A stretch of 64,000 bases of DNA from Luteimonas kalidii (GCF_029887935.1 NZ_JARXRO010000020.1:167588-231587), one strand, 5' to 3'. Positions 44,124 to 53,688 are shown, counted from the first letter of the stretch. Translations and numbers: made by a program. Notes: generated by a model not told the origin, from the sequence alone.

Positions 44124-47100
44124 ATGAAGATGAAACTGCTCGACACCGCGTTGCTCGGCATCCTCGCCGGCATGTGCGCCGGCGCTTCGGCGCAACAGCC
44201 CGCGCCGGCGACGGCCGCGATCGAATGCGGCGACGAAGGCTGCAACGACGATAGTGGCGAACTGGTGTTCCGCGTTCGCACGCGCAGCTACGACCAGCCG
44301 GTCACCACCGGCACCGATGCCCAGTCGTCCTCCGAGGCGTTGCAGCCGGACCGCCGCGTGTCGGTCGCGCTCGACCAGCCGGGTCGCGCGGTGGCGCGAG
44401 GCACCTTCTCAGTGCAGTTGCCGGGCGGCGGCGCGATCTGGGCCACCGAGGATCCCGACCTGGACGTGCCGGAACTCAGCATCACCGCGCCGTCGATGGT
44501 CGCCTTCGACGCCGGGCGCATCGTCGAGCCGGTGCGCCTGTTCGTGCGCAGCAACTACACCGCCTTCGTCGACCGCTACGAACTGCGGATCTACCGCGGC
44601 AACGATGGCGACCTCGTCTCGCCGGTGGCGAGCATCGAGCTGCCGGTCGAGGCTGCCGTGCAGAGCGAGTGGAACGGCGAACTTCCGGCTGACCTGCGCC
44701 TGCGCGCCGGCGACGAGCTGGTCTACGTGCTGCGTGCGTTCGACGCGCAAGGCAACTTCGACGAAACCTCGCCGCGCAAGCTGCAGCTGGTGCGCCCGGA
44801 CGAAGTGGAGCGCGCCCGCGTCCAGGTGCGCGAGAGCGTGGAACGCTCGCTCGGCACCGCGCTGAGTGGCGACCAGGCGCTGACCCAGCAACTCGTGGAG
44901 GACGCGTTCGCTGGGAACGGCCTGCGCCAGCAGAACATCCCGATCTACGGTTCGCGCGTGCGCGTGCAGGGCCGCAACCTGCCCGAAGGCCGTTCGCTGC
45001 GCATCAATGGCGAATCCTATCCGGTCGACCTGGAGCGCAAGTTCGTCGCCGAGTACCTCGTGCCCGTCGGCCAACACCGGTTCGAGATCGGCCTCGATGG
45101 CCAGGACGGCGCCGCGCCGATCGTGCACACGCTCGATGTCGACGTCAGCGGCCGCTATTTCTTCGGCGTGGCCATGGCCGACGTCACCGTGTACCAGAAC
45201 GACGCCAGCGGTCCCGGCCAGTCGCTGGCGATGGCCGGGCGCGAGGACGACATCCTCAGCGACGGCCGCCTGGCGTTCTACGGCAAGGCCAAGCTGGGCG
45301 GGAAGTACCTGATCACCGCCCAGGCCGACACCCAGAACCGTCCGCTCGAGGACCTGTTCGACGGCTTCACCTCGGCCGATCCGCAGGACGTGTTCCGGCG
45401 CCTCGATCCCGACCTGTACTACCCGACCTACGGCGACGATTCCCGTGTGTGGCGCGACGTCGACACCATGGGCCGCTTCTACCTGCGCGCGGACTGGGAC
45501 AAGAACGAGGCGCTGTGGGGCAACTTCGCCACCGGCTTCACCGGCACCGAGTACGGCCAGTATTCGCGTGCGCTGTACGGCGCCGCGCTGAACTGGCGCT
45601 CGCGCCTGGCCAATGCCTGGGGCGACCCGGTGACGCAGCTGCGCGCGTTCGCCTCCGAGGCGCAGACCGCGCCCGGCCACAGCGAGTTCATCGGCACCGG
45701 CGGCAGCCTGTACTACCTGCGGCACACCGACGTGCTGCCCGGCTCCGACCGCGTGGTGCTGGAAGTGCGCGACCGCACCACCGGCCGCGTCGAGCAGCGC
45801 GTGGAGCTGCTGCGCGGCGCCGACTACGAGATCGACGAATTGCAGGGCCGCGTGCTGCTGACCCGCCCGCTGGCGCAGATCACCCTGCAGAACCTGCCGT
45901 CGCTGACCCGCGACGCGCCGCTCGACGGCTTCGAGCAGCGCCTGATCGTCGATTACGAATGGGTGCCGAGCGACTTCGACGCCGACGACGTGGCCGCCGG
46001 CGTGCGCGGCAAGCACTGGTTCGGCGACCACGTAGGCGTCGGCGTGACCCATGTCGACGAGAACCGCGCCGGCGAGGACTACACGCTGACCTCGGCCGAC
46101 GTCACCCTGCAGGCCGGCAAGGGCACGTACCTCAAGCTCGAGCACGCGCGCACCGAGTCCACCAGCGCGCCGGTGTTCTTCTCCGACAACGGCGGCCTGA
46201 GCTTCACCCGCCTCAATCCGGCCGGTCCGCGCGAAGGCGAGGCCACCGCGGTCGAGGCGCGCGCCAACTTCCAGGAACTGGGCTGGAGCGAACAGCCGTG
46301 GAGCGCGGGCGCATGGTGGCGCCAGGTCGACGCCGGCTACTCGATCTCGCGTTTCGACACCGGCGCCGAGGTCGAGGAATACGGCGCAGAAGTCCTGGGC
46401 GAGTTCACCCCGAACCTGGGCGTGTACGCGCGCTACAGCCGCGCCGAGCGCGCCGGCGACGTGCTGACCCAGGCGCAGGCCCGGGCCGAGTGGCGGATCG
46501 GCGATGTCGATTCGCTCGCGTTCGAGTTGCGCCGGGTCGAGGAGGCGCGCGGCACGCTCGATGCCGCCGGCCTGCTCGGCGCCGCGCGCTACACCCGCCG
46601 CTTCGGCACCGCGCTCGACGTCTACGGCACCGCGCAGCTGACCCTGGACGACGACAGCGGCGCCTACGCCGACAACGACGCCTTCACCCTCGGCGGCCGC
46701 TACAACTTCGCCAACCTTTCCACCCTGGGCGGCGAACTCACCACCGGCGACCGCGGCGACGCGGCGCAGGTCAACGGCGAGTGGCGGCGTTCGGCGCAGC
46801 AGAGCTTCTACGGCAGCTATACGTACTCGACCGACCGCAGCGACTACGACCCGCTGTTCAACCCCAACGCGCGCAACGGCTGGACGCTCGGCCAGCGCTG
46901 GCGGCTGTCGAACCAGGTCAACGTGTTCAACGAGAGTCAGTTCCTGAAGAACCGGCGCGAGAGCGGGCTGGCGCACACCTTCGGCCTGGATTTCTACCCG
47001 GCCCAGGGCTGGAACGTCGGCTTCACCCTGAGCGACGGCGAGCTGACCAATGCCAGCGGCGGCGAAGTCGACCGCCGCGCGATCAGCGTCGCCGGCGGCC

Positions 47101-47789
47101 GCACCTCCACCGACACCAGCTGGCAGAGCAAGCTGGAGTGGCGCGAGGACACCGGCGCCGAGCGCGTCACCCAGTGGGTCAGCACCCATCGCCTGACCCA
47201 CAAGCTCAACGAGAGCTGGCGCCTCGCCGGGCGCTTCAACTACGCCGATACCCAGGACGACCTCGACCCGGCCGCCAGCGCGAAGTTCATCGAAGGCAAC
47301 TTCGGCTTCGCCTTCCGTCCCTGGAACAGCACGCGCTGGGGCCTGTTCGGTCGCTACACCTACCTCTACGACCTGGCGACGCTGGGACAGATGGGTGGCG
47401 CGCAGTACGACCAGAGGACCCAGGTCCTGTCGCTGGAAGGCGTGTACCGCCACGACCAGCGCTGGGAACTGGCGGCCAAGCTCGCGCGCCGCGAGGGCGA
47501 GGCGCGCTTCGGCCGCGGCACCGGCGAGTGGTTCGATTCGGCAACGACGTTCGCCGCGGGCCAGGTCCGCTATGAACTGCTGTATCGCTGGCATGCGATG
47601 GCGGAGTACCGCTGGCTGGACGTGGACGACGGCGGCACCCGGCAGGGCTGGATGGCCGGCATCGACCGCGACCTCGGCCGCAACTTCCGCATCGGCGCCG
47701 GCTACAACTTCACCGATTTCAGCGACGACCTGACCGAGTTCGATTACGACCACCAGGGCTGGTTCGTCAATTTCGTGGGCAGCTACTGA
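44124..47789 (+). CDS. Large outer-membrane beta-barrel protein, partner of the DUF11/OmpA protein
   Basis: About 1221 residues with a signal peptide (MKMKLLDTALLGILAGMCAG, cleavage after ASA). Residues about 40-330 form extracellular or periplasmic beta-sandwich-like domains (VPELSITAPSMVAFDAGRIV, then IPIYGSRVRVQGRNLPEGRS). The rest alternates short polar and aromatic-rich strands typical of an outer-membrane barrel, with a conserved plug-like stretch (DPDLYYPTYGDDSRVWRDVD) and C-terminal aromatic residue in FVNFVGSY. No TonB box or classical TonB-receptor plug is evident. GGGGG lies before the ATG at 44124, 14 bases after the preceding stop. Its TGA overlaps the ATG of the next gene. A role in displaying or exporting operon partners is inference. 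Confidence 0.8.
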   Translation: MKMKLLDTALLGILAGMCAGASAQQPAPATAAIECGDEGCNDDSGELVFRVRTRSYDQPVTTGTDAQSSSEALQPDRRVSVALDQPGRAVARGTFSVQLPGGGAIWATEDPDLDVPELSITAPSMVAFDAGRIVEPVRLFVRSNYTAFVDRYELRIYRGNDGDLVSPVASIELPVEAAVQSEWNGELPADLRLRAGDELVYVLRAFDAQGNFDETSPRKLQLVRPDEVERARVQVRESVERSLGTALSGDQALTQQLVEDAFAGNGLRQQNIPIYGSRVRVQGRNLPEGRSLRINGESYPVDLERKFVAEYLVPVGQHRFEIGLDGQDGAAPIVHTLDVDVSGRYFFGVAMADVTVYQNDASGPGQSLAMAGREDDILSDGRLAFYGKAKLGGKYLITAQADTQNRPLEDLFDGFTSADPQDVFRRLDPDLYYPTYGDDSRVWRDVDTMGRFYLRADWDKNEALWGNFATGFTGTEYGQYSRALYGAALNWRSRLANAWGDPVTQLRAFASEAQTAPGHSEFIGTGGSLYYLRHTDVLPGSDRVVLEVRDRTTGRVEQRVELLRGADYEIDELQGRVLLTRPLAQITLQNLPSLTRDAPLDGFEQRLIVDYEWVPSDFDADDVAAGVRGKHWFGDHVGVGVTHVDENRAGEDYTLTSADVTLQAGKGTYLKLEHARTESTSAPVFFSDNGGLSFTRLNPAGPREGEATAVEARANFQELGWSEQPWSAGAWWRQVDAGYSISRFDTGAEVEEYGAEVLGEFTPNLGVYARYSRAERAGDVLTQAQARAEWRIGDVDSLAFELRRVEEARGTLDAAGLLGAARYTRRFGTALDVYGTAQLTLDDDSGAYADNDAFTLGGRYNFANLSTLGGELTTGDRGDAAQVNGEWRRSAQQSFYGSYTYSTDRSDYDPLFNPNARNGWTLGQRWRLSNQVNVFNESQFLKNRRESGLAHTFGLDFYPAQGWNVGFTLSDGELTNASGGEVDRRAISVAGGRTSTDTSWQSKLEWREDTGAERVTQWVSTHRLTHKLNESWRLAGRFNYADTQDDLDPAASAKFIEGNFGFAFRPWNSTRWGLFGRYTYLYDLATLGQMGGAQYDQRTQVLSLEGVYRHDQRWELAAKLARREGEARFGRGTGEWFDSATTFAAGQVRYELLYRWHAMAEYRWLDVDDGGTRQGWMAGIDRDLGRNFRIGAGYNFTDFSDDLTEFDYDHQGWFVNFVGSY

Positions 47790-49444
47790 TGAAGACTTGC
47801 AACCTCCGCACCGCCTGCGCGCTGCTGCTGGGCACCGGCCTGCTCGCCGCGCACCTGCCGCAGGCACACGCCGCCGCCTATGCCACGGGTGGCAACGGGC
47901 AATACCGCAACGAGGTGCTGTGGCTGACGTGGGGCGGCGGCGTGAACGGCACCGCGGGGCTTCCGCTGACGGACGGCGCCACGACCTCGGCCACCATTCC
48001 CGTGACCGCGACCCAGGACCTGGTGCTGGAGTGCAGCCTGTCTGGCATCAGCGGCACCATCGAGAGCTATCGGCCCGGCGGCTGGACCGGCGATGCGCTC
48101 GACGACATGTACAACATCGGTGGCACCGGCAATGCCAACCAGCTGATCGCCGGCATCATGGGCCGGACCGGCACCCACGGCTTCACCGTCGAATGCCAGG
48201 CGACGCTGGGCGGCCAGCCCTACCGCATCCCCGGCTTGGTGATGGCGGACGCCGAGTCCATGAACACCACGACCGAGTACCTGGAAGGCACTGCCCTCGG
48301 CCAGTGGAACGTGGTCGAGGTCAACACCGGCAATGGCAACCGTTACGACGCGCGCAAGGACGACCTGGGCGGCGGCCTGCAGTCGATCCGCTTCGGCAAT
48401 CCGGGCGGCGAACAGAACGGCACCACCAGCCCGGCGGGCGTGACCTTCCTGACCTTCGACGAGGCGGCCTACGGGCCCGGCGAATCGATCTCCATGGAGT
48501 TCGAGATCCTCGGTGGCGGCAATACCGCCATCGCGATCGGACTGCTGGCGCCGTCCGCCGACTTCGGCGACGCGCCCTCCAGCTACGGCGACGCTGCGCA
48601 CCTGCTTCGCGGGCTGGTGGCCGAGCCCGACGGGCTGGCGCCCGGCGCCGGTGCCATCGACATCAACACCCCGGGCTTCCAGCTCGGCCAGCTGGCGCCG
48701 CCCGACAGCGGCTTCCTCGGCAGCATCGGTCCCGACGGCGAACCGGGCGCGCAGTCCGGCGCCGACGCCGATGGCGACGACACCAGCGGCAGCGCGGGAT
48801 CCGCCGAAGAGGATGCCTGGACCTTCGGAACGGACCTGGCCATTGCCGACGCCACCCAGCCGATCGACCGCAGCATCGCCTGCGTGGGCACCGGCACGGT
48901 CGCCGGCTGGATCGACTTCGACCGCAACGGCGCGTTCGATCCCGACGAGCGCGCGCTGGCCGCGTGCAACGGCGGGGCGGCGGCGCTGTCCTGGACCGTG
49001 CCGGCCGACGTGTCGTCCGGCGCCAGCCATGTGCGCCTGCGCTATGCCAGCGACGCGTCCGAGGTGCAGGCGCCGACCGGTGAAGCGGCCGATGGCGAGG
49101 TGGAGGATCACGCGATCGAACTGGTGCTCGCGGTCGACCTGTCGCTGCAGAAGGTCGTGGCGCCGACGACGGCGGTCGTCGGACAGGTGGTCGAGTACAC
49201 GGTGACCGTCGGCAACGCCGGCCCGTTCGCCGCCGATGGCGCGCTCGTGACCGATCCTGTGGTGGCGGGCCTCGACTGCCCGGCCGCGAACGCGGTCGCC
49301 TGCACCGCGAGCGGCGGCGCGCAGTGTCCCGCGTCCGCCACGCTTGGCGATCTGCAGGGCGCGGGCGTGACGGTCCCGGAACTGCCGCAGGGCGGGCAAC
49401 TCACCCTGCAGTACGCGTGCACCCTACTGGAGCCGATTCCCTAG
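47789..49444 (+). CDS. Exported GEVED/DUF11 surface protein
   Basis: A 551-residue protein with signal peptide MKTCNLRTACALLLGTGLLA (cleavage near AHA). The first part (about 28-250) is an unassigned beta-rich region, with cysteines in LECSLSG and VECQATLG. A GEVED domain follows: DFGDAPSSYGDAAH marks its approach, then WIDFDRNGAFDPDERALAAC and PTGEAADGEVEDHAIELVLA. The last 100 residues are one DUF11 domain (LSLQKVVAPTTAVVGQVVEY). The ATG at 47789 overlaps the barrel gene stop as TGATG, so translation is coupled. No LPXTG or OmpA anchor is present; it may be held through the barrel or DUF11-DUF11 contacts. Function unknown. Confidence 0.83.
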   Translation: MKTCNLRTACALLLGTGLLAAHLPQAHAAAYATGGNGQYRNEVLWLTWGGGVNGTAGLPLTDGATTSATIPVTATQDLVLECSLSGISGTIESYRPGGWTGDALDDMYNIGGTGNANQLIAGIMGRTGTHGFTVECQATLGGQPYRIPGLVMADAESMNTTTEYLEGTALGQWNVVEVNTGNGNRYDARKDDLGGGLQSIRFGNPGGEQNGTTSPAGVTFLTFDEAAYGPGESISMEFEILGGGNTAIAIGLLAPSADFGDAPSSYGDAAHLLRGLVAEPDGLAPGAGAIDINTPGFQLGQLAPPDSGFLGSIGPDGEPGAQSGADADGDDTSGSAGSAEEDAWTFGTDLAIADATQPIDRSIACVGTGTVAGWIDFDRNGAFDPDERALAACNGGAAALSWTVPADVSSGASHVRLRYASDASEVQAPTGEAADGEVEDHAIELVLAVDLSLQKVVAPTTAVVGQVVEYTVTVGNAGPFAADGALVTDPVVAGLDCPAANAVACTASGGAQCPASATLGDLQGAGVTVPELPQGGQLTLQYACTLLEPIP

Positions 49445-49551
49445 GCGTCCCACGCGCGCGCTGCGCCGGGTCCGGGGGATGGCTCGCCGTGTCCGCTCCA
49501 CGGCGGGCGCAGCGTTGGTTGCAGGCACAGGGGCCAACGGGAGTCGCGGAC

Positions 49552-50361
49552 ATGACGCCGACCGACCTGCAACGCCTGCTCGCCGCCGCCGGCCACTACA
49601 CCGGCGCCATCGACGGGGACATCGGCCCCCGGAGCCTCGCGGCCATCGATGCCATCCTCACCGCGCACGCGGCCGAGTGCGTGTCCGATCCGTCACGATG
49701 GTCGGACAAGCGCCGGCGCATCGGCGCCGGGCAGTTGGTGCTCGCGCACGCGGGTTGCGAGCCGGGGGTCGTCGACGGCTATGCCGGCAACCAGACCACC
49801 GGTGCGCTGCTGCAGTGGAACCATCGCCAGGCCTACGGTCGCGACCTGGTGCTCGATGCCACGCGCACCGGCCCGGCGGTCGACAGCCGATTCCCGAAGC
49901 AGTCCGGGTGCGTCGCCTACTACGGCGCGCCGGGTCCCGCCGTGGCGCAGCAGCTGGTGATGGTCGACCTGCCGTTCGCCATGCGCCTGGACTGGCAGCT
50001 GTCGAAGCCGGTCACGCGCGTGCAGCTGCACGCGCGCTGCGCCGAGAGTGCGCAGGCGGCGATGCGCGAGATCGGGCGCAAGTACGGCGCCGACGAACTG
50101 CATCGCCTCGGTCTCGACCGCCACGCCGGCACCTACAACCATCGCCGCATGCGGGGCGGATCGGCGTGGTCGATGCACGCCTACGGCTGCGCCTGGGATT
50201 TCTTCGCCGGACCCAACGGCCTGACCGCGCGCTGCCCGCAGGCGCTGTTCTGCGGGCGCGAATACCGCCGGTTCTTCGACATCTGGGAAGCGCACGGCTG
50301 GATTTCGCTCGGCCGTGCCATCGGCCGCGACTGGATGCACGTGCAGGCGGCGCGGCTGTGA
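49552..50361 (+). CDS. M15-type (D-Ala-D-Ala carboxypeptidase-like) peptidase with peptidoglycan-binding N-terminus
   Basis: A 269-residue protein. The N-terminal segment LQRLLAAAGHYTGAIDGDIG resembles a peptidoglycan-binding repeat, and IGAGQLVLAHAGCEPGVVDG a second. The C-terminal domain has the zinc-binding pattern of M15 peptidases: GSAWSMHAYGCAWDFFAGPN gives the H and D ligands and GRDWMHVQ the second histidine. Such enzymes cut peptide crosslinks in peptidoglycan, and this layout is shared with phage endolysins, although no other phage genes are nearby. No signal peptide is visible. The ATG at 49552 follows GGGAG. Its frame is open upstream into the GEVED gene tail, which is a shadow. 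Confidence 0.8.
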   Translation: MTPTDLQRLLAAAGHYTGAIDGDIGPRSLAAIDAILTAHAAECVSDPSRWSDKRRRIGAGQLVLAHAGCEPGVVDGYAGNQTTGALLQWNHRQAYGRDLVLDATRTGPAVDSRFPKQSGCVAYYGAPGPAVAQQLVMVDLPFAMRLDWQLSKPVTRVQLHARCAESAQAAMREIGRKYGADELHRLGLDRHAGTYNHRRMRGGSAWSMHAYGCAWDFFAGPNGLTARCPQALFCGREYRRFFDIWEAHGWISLGRAIGRDWMHVQAARL

Positions 50362-50384
50362 CCACCGCAGCGTGATCGGATCGT

Positions 50385-50403
50385 CCGCGCGTCGATCGCG
50401 CGG
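50385..50403. terminator. Possible bidirectional hairpin between convergent genes
   Basis: A perfect seven-base stem CCGCGCG / CGCGCGG with loop TCGAT lies between the M15 peptidase stop and the egtD stop. There is no T-run, so it is at best a weak terminator. Confidence 0.35.
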
Positions 50404-50417
50404 CGGCGCGACGCGCG

Positions 50418-51431
50418 CTACGCGTCCGCGTCCTGCGCGCGCAGCAGCACCAGCGCGAAGTCGCGCGCGGCGTCGGTCCAGGTCTCGGCGACGGCCAGTC
50501 CCGATTCGGCGGCGATCCCGCGGATGCTGGCCCCGGTGTACTTGCGGCTGATCTCCACCTCGATGCGCTCGCCGGCATCGAAGTGCACCGTCTCGCCCGC
50601 GACGTCCACCGTCTGCGCTTCGCGGCTCACGATCGCGGTCTCGATGCGTTCGCGCTCCACCGAGTACGCCGCGTGGTGTGCGAAGCGGTTGAGGTCGAAG
50701 CGGCCGTCGGCCTCGCGGTTGAGGCGCGCGAGCAGGTTGAGGGTGAACTCGGCGGTCACGCCGGCGGCGTCATTGTAGGCCGCCTCCAGGCGTTCGACCG
50801 GCTTGACCAGGTCGAAGCCGAGCAGGGCGAGGCCGTGGGTGCCCATGGTCTGGCGGATCGAGCGCAGCAGTTCCAGCGCGTCGTCGTCGTCGAAGTTGCC
50901 GAGCGTGGAGCCGGGGAAGAACACCAGGGTGCGCCGCGCCGCGCGCCGCGCCGGGGGCAGCGGCACCGGCCGGGTGAAATCCGCGCACACCGGCAGCAGC
51001 TGCAGGTGCGGGAACTGCGCGGCCAGCGCGCGGGTGCTGTCGATCAGCGCGGCCTTGGAGATCTCGACCGAGGTGTAGGCCACCGGGTCGTCGAGGGCGT
51101 CCAGCAGCTGGCGGGTCTTGATGCCGCTGCCGGTGCCCAGCTCCACCACGTGCACGTTCGGCCCCACGCGCTGCGCGATCCGCGGCGCCACCGCTTCCAG
51201 CAGCGCGGTTTCCACGCGCGTGAGGTAGTACTCCGGCTGGCGGGTGATGGCCTCGAACAGGCGCGAGCCGCGCGCGTCGTAGAAGTACTTCGACGACAGC
51301 CGTTTCGGGCTGGCGCGCAGGCCGGCGCGCGCGTCGGCGCGCAGGTCCGCGACCGGCGGCGCGAGGTCGATCAGGGTCCAGTCATCGGAAGATGCCTGGC
51401 GCGCGGAACAGGAGCCGGAAGCGGGGGTCAT
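50418..51431 (-). CDS. egtD: L-histidine N-alpha-methyltransferase EgtD
   Basis: A 337-residue SAM-dependent enzyme that trimethylates histidine to hercynine, the first step of ergothioneine synthesis. Family landmarks are SSKYFYDARGSRLFEAITR, PEYYLTRVETALL, motif I VVELGTGSGIKTRQLLDAL, FFPGSTLGNFDDDDALELL, LLGFDLVKPVERLEAAYND and NRFAHHAAYSVERERIE. Its ATG (51429-51431) overlaps the TGA of egtB as ATGA, so the two are coupled. The gene is full length compared with characterised EgtD proteins. Confidence 0.96.
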   Translation of the reverse strand: MTPASGSCSARQASSDDWTLIDLAPPVADLRADARAGLRASPKRLSSKYFYDARGSRLFEAITRQPEYYLTRVETALLEAVAPRIAQRVGPNVHVVELGTGSGIKTRQLLDALDDPVAYTSVEISKAALIDSTRALAAQFPHLQLLPVCADFTRPVPLPPARRAARRTLVFFPGSTLGNFDDDDALELLRSIRQTMGTHGLALLGFDLVKPVERLEAAYNDAAGVTAEFTLNLLARLNREADGRFDLNRFAHHAAYSVERERIETAIVSREAQTVDVAGETVHFDAGERIEVEISRKYTGASIRGIAAESGLAVAETWTDAARDFALVLLRAQDADA

Positions 51432-52720
51432 GCGGGATCCTTGGCCAGGCGCAGGCCGGCGAACTGCCACTGTGCCGAAGGCGGGAAGAAGTTGCGGTAG
51501 GTGGCGCGCACGTGGCTGGCGGGGGTGGCGCAGCTGCCGCCGCGCAACACCTGCTGGCTGCACATGAACTTGCCGTTGTATTCGCCCAGCGAGCCGGGCA
51601 TCGGACGGAAGCCCGGGTAAGCGCCGTAGGCGCTGGAGGTCCACTCCCAGACGTCGCCGAACAGCTGGCGCAGGCCCTTGCCGGCGCTGCCGCGCGGGTG
51701 CAGGTGGCCGTGGTCGGCGAAGTTGCCGCGCACCGGCTGGCCGGCGGCGGCGCGCTCCCACTCGAACTCGGTCGGCAGGCGTGCGCCGGCCCAGCGGGCG
51801 TAGGCGTCGGCCTCGTAGTAGCTCAGGTGCACCACGGGCGCGTCGGGATCGATCGGCTGCGCGCCGGCGAGGGTGAAGTGGTGGGCATCGTCGAGCCAGT
51901 AGAGCGGCCGCGCGCGTTGTCCGGCCTGCACCCAGGCCCAGCCTTCGGACAGCCAGTGCGCGTGCGTGCGGTAGCCGCCGTCCTCGATGAAGCGCCGGTA
52001 CTCGCCCGCCGTCACCGGCCGCGATGCGAGCGCGAACGCGGCGGTCAGCACGCGATGGCGCGGACTTTCCAGGTCGAACGCGAACGCGTCGCTGGCCGGC
52101 CATGCGGGCGCGCCGATCTCGACCACCGCTTCGTCGAACCCGATCCACTCCAGCGGCCCGGCCGACGCCGCCGCCGGCGCGTGCACGTGGTAGGCCGGCA
52201 GCAGCGGATTGAGCGAGAACGCGTGCTTGAGGTCGGTGAGGAGCAGTTCCTGGTGCTGCTGCTCGTGCTGCAGGCCCAGCTCGACAATGCGCAGGCCGTC
52301 GCGGTCGAACGTGTCGCGCGCGAGGGCGTCGCCCAGGCGGGCGTCGATCGCGGCGCGATAGCCGAGCACCTCGTCCAGCGACGGACGCGTGAGCAGCCCG
52401 CGCTGCGGACGCGGGTGCCGCGGTCCGACGCTCTCGTAGTAGCTGTTGAACAGCGCGTCCCACTCCGGGTGCGGCGAACGCGCGCCGGCCAGCGGCTGCA
52501 GCACGAAGCGGTCGAAGAACCAGGTGGTGTGCGCCAGGTGCCACTTCGCCGGACTGGCGTCGGGCATGCTCTGGACCGCCGCGTCTTCGGCCGACAGCGG
52601 CGCCGCCAGCGCCAGCGTCTGCCGGCGCACGGCGTGGAAGCGTTCGGCCAGGCTGCACGTGCCGGCGCTTGCCTCGGGCGCATCGGCGGGCGCGCTGCGC
52701 GCGATCGCATCCTGGTCCAT
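51428..52720 (-). CDS. egtB: Hercynine oxygenase / sulfoxide synthase EgtB
   Basis: A 430-residue non-haem iron enzyme joining hercynine to a thiol donor. The N-terminal DinB-like domain carries the iron histidines: WHLAHTTWFFDRF and ELGLQHEQQHQELLLTDLKH. The C-terminal formylglycine-generating-enzyme (FGE-sulfatase) domain shows RPVTAGEYRRFIEDGGY, RLPTEFEWERAAAG, LFGDVWEWTSSAYGAYPGF and QQVLRGGSCATP. GAGGAGA precedes the ATG at 52720, which is preferred over the frame reaching 52813. No egtA, egtC or egtE lies nearby, so the thiol donor and final lyase step must be supplied elsewhere or in a shortened pathway. The gap 52721-53073 holds no supported gene. Confidence 0.95.
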   Translation of the reverse strand: MDQDAIARSAPADAPEASAGTCSLAERFHAVRRQTLALAAPLSAEDAAVQSMPDASPAKWHLAHTTWFFDRFVLQPLAGARSPHPEWDALFNSYYESVGPRHPRPQRGLLTRPSLDEVLGYRAAIDARLGDALARDTFDRDGLRIVELGLQHEQQHQELLLTDLKHAFSLNPLLPAYHVHAPAAASAGPLEWIGFDEAVVEIGAPAWPASDAFAFDLESPRHRVLTAAFALASRPVTAGEYRRFIEDGGYRTHAHWLSEGWAWVQAGQRARPLYWLDDAHHFTLAGAQPIDPDAPVVHLSYYEADAYARWAGARLPTEFEWERAAAGQPVRGNFADHGHLHPRGSAGKGLRQLFGDVWEWTSSAYGAYPGFRPMPGSLGEYNGKFMCSQQVLRGGSCATPASHVRATYRNFFPPSAQWQFAGLRLAKDPA

Positions 52721-53073
52721 CGGCGGTCTCCTCGGGTGTCGTCGCGACGCGGCACGCAGCGGCCGGCGCGGGGAATCGCCACGCTGCCACGGACGCTGCA
52801 TCCGCGGCGTCACGATTCGACCGCATCGGGGCGCCGCCAGGCGTGCGCATCGCCCCGGTGTGGTGCGCGCGGAGTTGCAAGCGTGCCACCAGCCCGTGGT
52901 GATTCCGTTAATTCCGGAGTCTTTCGCGGCGTCCGACCCCGGGTGGCTCAGGGCCCGGACTCGCGATGCGTTCCCCTACACCCCCAACGCACATGTGGAT
53001 GAGTGTCTCTGCGGCGGCCTCCTTGCGGGAGCGCCGTGACCAGCGCACGGCGCCCCGTCCCGGCGGCGTGGGC

Positions 53074-53688
53074 TCAGCCGTAGTGGGCGAGGAACATCGA
53101 CACCGCGGAGTCGGCCACGGTGTCTGCCTGCTCGGCGTCCAGCGCGGGCTGGCCCATGGCCACCTGGGGCCAGAACGCGAACCCTTTGACCAGCGCTTCG
53201 AGCTGCATCGCCGCGAAGCCCGGGTCCCCGGTGTTCAGCCGCCCGTCCGCGGCGGCGGCGCGTACCCAGGCGGTCATGGCGTGCTCGCGCTGGCCGAGCA
53301 GGTCGACCAGCTGGCGGGCGAGATCGGGCGAATGCAGGCTGGCGACGATGGCCACCCGGGCGAGGTCGGCGAAATCGGGGTCGTGCAGCAGGCGCAGCTT
53401 GTGCCGCACCAGTTCGAGCAGCTGCGGGCGCAGCGGGCGATCGGCGCGATAGGGCGTGGCGTGCTCGTCGCCGCCGCGCGCCATCAGCGCGTCGACGATG
53501 TGCAGGAACAGGGCGTCCTTGCTCGGGAAGTGGTTGTAGATGGTGCGCTTGGACACGCCGGCGCTGGCGGCGATGCGATCCATGCTCGTGGCCTCGAACC
53601 CGGCGCCGCGGAACTCCGCGACTGCGGCCTCGACGATCGCCGCGCGCTTGCGGTCGGTCAGGCGGGCAGGGGTACCGGGAACGGTCAT
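53074..53688 (-). CDS. TetR/AcrR-family transcriptional regulator
   Basis: A 204-residue repressor. The N-terminal helix-turn-helix is clear: RAAIVEAAVAEFRGAGFEATSMDRIAASAGVSKRTIYNHFPSK in positions about 14-57, with the recognition helix at VSKRTIYNHF. The C-terminal ligand-binding half is variable and resembles the AcrR-like C domain (LLELVRHKLRLLHDPDFADL). It is divergent from the metallo-beta-lactamase lipoprotein gene across a 76-base gap with a palindromic operator at 53730-53751, so it probably represses that gene and itself. The inducer is unknown. Confidence 0.93.
   Translation of the reverse strand: MTVPGTPARLTDRKRAAIVEAAVAEFRGAGFEATSMDRIAASAGVSKRTIYNHFPSKDALFLHIVDALMARGGDEHATPYRADRPLRPQLLELVRHKLRLLHDPDFADLARVAIVASLHSPDLARQLVDLLGQREHAMTAWVRAAAADGRLNTGDPGFAAMQLEALVKGFAFWPQVAMGQPALDAEQADTVADSAVSMFLAHYG

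Noticed and set aside
44124-47789. TonB-dependent receptor identity for the barrel protein
   Set aside because: I saw no TonB box and no canonical plug signature; the N-terminal region looks like beta-sandwich domains. I kept the neutral call.
49552-50361. Prophage remnant based on the endolysin-like M15 peptidase
   Set aside because: No integrase, capsid, tail, holin or attachment-site sequence is present nearby, and base composition is core-like.
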